Positions 31,627 to 33,408 of a stretch of DNA of 33,408 bases are shown one piece after another (position 1 is the first letter of the stretch; every line of letters begins with the position of its first letter). Source of the stretch: Olleya sp. Its GTDB lineage: Bacteria; Bacteroidota; Bacteroidia; Flavobacteriales; Flavobacteriaceae. The notes under the pieces were generated by a model. That model was not told where the DNA came from and searched no databases. It saw only the letters and a program-made list of their open reading frames with translations. The stretch lies in assembly GCA_023300575.1 (NCBI GenBank), contig JALZUT010000202.1, positions 1 to 33,408 of the forward strand, read 5' to 3'. The position numbers and the translations under genes are program-made.

Positions 31627-32885
31627 AAAGAACGCTTTTATCACTTGTTCTTATACTAGTATTAATAGACGCGTATTCTCAGAATACTGTTTCAGAGTTA
31701 TTAGTTCAAGGAAATAAAAAAACAAAATCCACTTTCTTAAAGCGACTCGCTTTAGTAAAGCCCGGAACAGCTTTAGATACATTAGTAATAGATGCAGATA
31801 TAAGACGATTAAAATTACTGCCTTCTATAGCAAATGCTAGTTATAAAGTGATTTTAAAAGAAGACAAATCATACGATGTTGTATATACTCTTGAAGAGAA
31901 TTTTACAATTATTCCAGGCCTAAATATCGCTACAGATAATAATGGAGAATTTTCTTATAGACTATCTTTATTTGAATTTAATTTATTAGGAAGTAATCAA
32001 CTTATAGGTGGTTTCTATAGTAAGAATGTGTTTGATTCTTATGGAGCCTTTTGGGAGGCTCCTTATATTTTTACTAGAAAACTAGGTATAGGGATTAGCT
32101 ATCAAAATTTAGTGTCTCAAGAACCTGTTTTTTTTGAAAATGATAATCAAGTAGATTATAGATTTGATACAAAAACTTTTGAAACCTATTTAATTTATGA
32201 GCATAATTTCCATAACCGTTTTCAATTAGGTTTTAACGTATTTAAAGAAGAATATTCATTTTTAGAAGGTAATGTTCCAGATGGGGCTCCAACCGAATTA
32301 GATGCTAATAAAACAGCAATAGTTGGAGAATATGAGTATAATAATATTAATATAGATTATCAATACAGCCAAGGTTTTAGAAGCTTACTAACCTACAGAT
32401 TTGTAAGTGGAGGTAATGATTTGTTAAAAAACTTTTTTATTGGAAGAAATGATTTTGAGTATTTTAAACGAATAGGTGAAAAAGGAAATTTTGCTAATAG
32501 ATTAAGATTAGGTTTTGCCACTAATGATACTACACCTTTTGCCCCATTTGCAGTAGATAATCAATTAAATATTAGAGGAGCAGGAAATACAATTGATAGA
32601 GGTACAGCATCTATAGTACTTAATACAGAATATAGGCATACATTATATGAAAGAGGTTGGTTTGTGTTGCAAAGTAATCTTTTTTTAGATGTTGGTTCTT
32701 GGCGTAATCCAGGCGGTGATTTGAAACAGTTAATTGATGGTAGTACTATAAGGTTTCATCCAGGAGCTGGTATAAGATTTATTCATAAAAGAATATTTAA
32801 TGCTGTATTTAGACTAGATTACGGTTATGGTATTGGCGATAATGCAAGTAGAGGAATAGTTTTTGGTATTGGACAATATTTTTAA
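31623..32885 (+). CDS. Short single-POTRA Omp85/BamA-like outer-membrane protein
   Basis: 420 residues. Signal peptide (MKRTLLSLVLILVLIDAYSQ), then one POTRA-like module (SELLVQGNKKTKSTFLKRLALVKPGTALDTLVIDADIRRLKLLPSIANASYKV) and a beta-barrel of about 300 residues ending in FGIGQYF with a terminal Phe, as in BAM substrates. BamA and TamA have five or three POTRAs and are much longer, so this is a small Omp85 type. LGSNQLIGGFY and the strand pattern support the barrel. It overlaps the upstream lipoprotein gene by 4 bases. A close paralogue follows after 35 bases. Possible roles are a translocator or pore for a partner lipoprotein; this is inference. Confidence 0.78.
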   Translation: MKRTLLSLVLILVLIDAYSQNTVSELLVQGNKKTKSTFLKRLALVKPGTALDTLVIDADIRRLKLLPSIANASYKVILKEDKSYDVVYTLEENFTIIPGLNIATDNNGEFSYRLSLFEFNLLGSNQLIGGFYSKNVFDSYGAFWEAPYIFTRKLGIGISYQNLVSQEPVFFENDNQVDYRFDTKTFETYLIYEHNFHNRFQLGFNVFKEEYSFLEGNVPDGAPTELDANKTAIVGEYEYNNINIDYQYSQGFRSLLTYRFVSGGNDLLKNFFIGRNDFEYFKRIGEKGNFANRLRLGFATNDTTPFAPFAVDNQLNIRGAGNTIDRGTASIVLNTEYRHTLYERGWFVLQSNLFLDVGSWRNPGGDLKQLIDGSTIRFHPGAGIRFIHKRIFNAVFRLDYGYGIGDNASRGIVFGIGQYF

Positions 32886-32920
32886 TTTTACAAGGTTTAC
32901 TTTTGTAATAAATTAATTAA

Positions 32921-33408
32921 ATGATAAAGAAGGCTCTAATTTTATTTTGCTTGTTTTTAAATGTATTAAGTTTTGCTCAGGATAAAATGGTTCTGAATAT
33001 AAAAGTGCAAGGCAATAAAAAACTTAAAAGCGCTTTTGTTATGAAAATTGCAAAAGTAAAAGTAGGAGCAGTTTTAGATTCTACATTATTAGAAGAAGAC
33101 ATAAAGTTGTTAAAGCGTTTGCCTTCTATTTCACACGCATACTATCAAGTGTTTTATTCTCATGATAATTTATATAATGTTTTTTATAACATAGAAGAAA
33201 ACTTTACTATTATACCTTCAGTAAGTGTATATACAACTAATGATGACGAATTTGCATACAGAGCAGGACTATACGAATATAACTTTTTAGGACAAAACAT
33301 TACTTTTGGAGGTTTTTATCAAAAAGATATTTTTTCATCTTATGGTATCAACTTTAGAGCGCCTTTTTTATTTAGTCGTCAATTTGGTTTGGCACTTAAT
33401 CATCAAGA
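32921..33408 (+). CDS. Second single-POTRA Omp85-like protein, 3' end outside window
   Basis: Absent from the ORF track because it runs off the window. From the ATG at 32921 it reads MIKKALILFCLFLNVLSFAQ (signal peptide, AQ end), then a POTRA-like module (NIKVQGNKKLKSAFVMKIAK, DIKLLKRLPSISHAYYQV) and barrel strands (EENFTIIPSVSVYTTNDDEF, GGFYQKDIFSSYG). By hand, about 65 of 138 aligned residues match the preceding protein without gaps, so it is a tandem duplicate. At least 162 codons are visible and open. Confidence 0.85.
   Translation, partial: MIKKALILFCLFLNVLSFAQDKMVLNIKVQGNKKLKSAFVMKIAKVKVGAVLDSTLLEEDIKLLKRLPSISHAYYQVFYSHDNLYNVFYNIEENFTIIPSVSVYTTNDDEFAYRAGLYEYNFLGQNITFGGFYQKDIFSSYGINFRAPFLFSRQFGLALNHQ

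Noticed and set aside
32898-32905. TACTTTTG resembling a -7 element before the second Omp85-like gene
   Set aside because: The nearest upstream TTG gives a 26-base spacer, outside the 17-23 range; the gene is probably read from the upstream operon.

Overview
The window is AT-rich chromosomal DNA from a member of the Bacteroidota, almost certainly a marine-type Flavobacteriaceae (Olleya/Lacinutrix/Winogradskyella-like; genus not resolvable by eye). Supporting signs are: start regions without Shine-Dalgarno sequences; a TTG-N19-TAAATTTG promoter of the Bacteroidota sigma-A type; outer-membrane proteins with signal peptides ending in 'AQ'; DUF5686-, DUF547- and MORN-type families; the rplM-rpsI-rpsB-tsf-pyrH-frr order; and palindromic repeats common in this family. 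Most of it reads as vertically inherited core genome. No prophage, insertion sequence, CRISPR array or defence locus was seen.

Layout. (1) 1-3250, plus strand: 3' part of an ECF sigma factor, a TPR-bearing probable anti-sigma protein, TatD nuclease and cytoplasmic asparaginase, separated by palindromic repeats. (2) tRNA-Ser(GGA) at 3323-3410. (3) 3634-6759, plus: ExbB, a small membrane protein, two ExbD/TolR proteins and an outer-membrane barrel, a proton-motive-force coupling cluster. (4) 6772-12806, minus: PAP2-like membrane protein, rpoN, asnS and an RND/MMPL exporter. (5) 12858-14862, minus: a stand-alone DUF5686-like barrel and a TlpA-like thioredoxin. (6) 14944-19515, minus: frr, pyrH, tsf, rpsB, rpsI, rplM, with terminators between several of them and a clear promoter before rplM. 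(7) 19724-20207: a small membrane protein gene that seems broken, with an out-of-frame C-terminal remnant absent from the ORF track. (8) 20279-27860, minus: a tightly packed operon (start/stop overlaps) of FAD oxidoreductase, membrane 4Fe-4S protein, MORN-repeat protein, DPM1-like GT2, cellulose-synthase-like GT2 and a GT-C mannosyltransferase-like protein. (9) 28074-33408, plus: DUF547 protein, outer-membrane barrel, GH113-like lipoprotein, another lipoprotein and two tandem single-POTRA Omp85-like proteins, the second cut by the window end.

How the genes fit together. The minus-strand block in the middle is translation and RNA metabolism (ribosomal proteins, EF-Ts, recycling factor, UMP kinase, Asn-tRNA synthetase, sigma-54). 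The flanks are envelope functions: energy coupling, export, redox, glycan assembly and outer-membrane proteins. The least explained parts are the redox/MORN/glycosyltransferase operon, the GH113-lipoprotein-Omp85-Omp85 operon, the broken gene upstream of rplM, and a terminator-like hairpin whose loop contains the start codon of the GH113-like gene.
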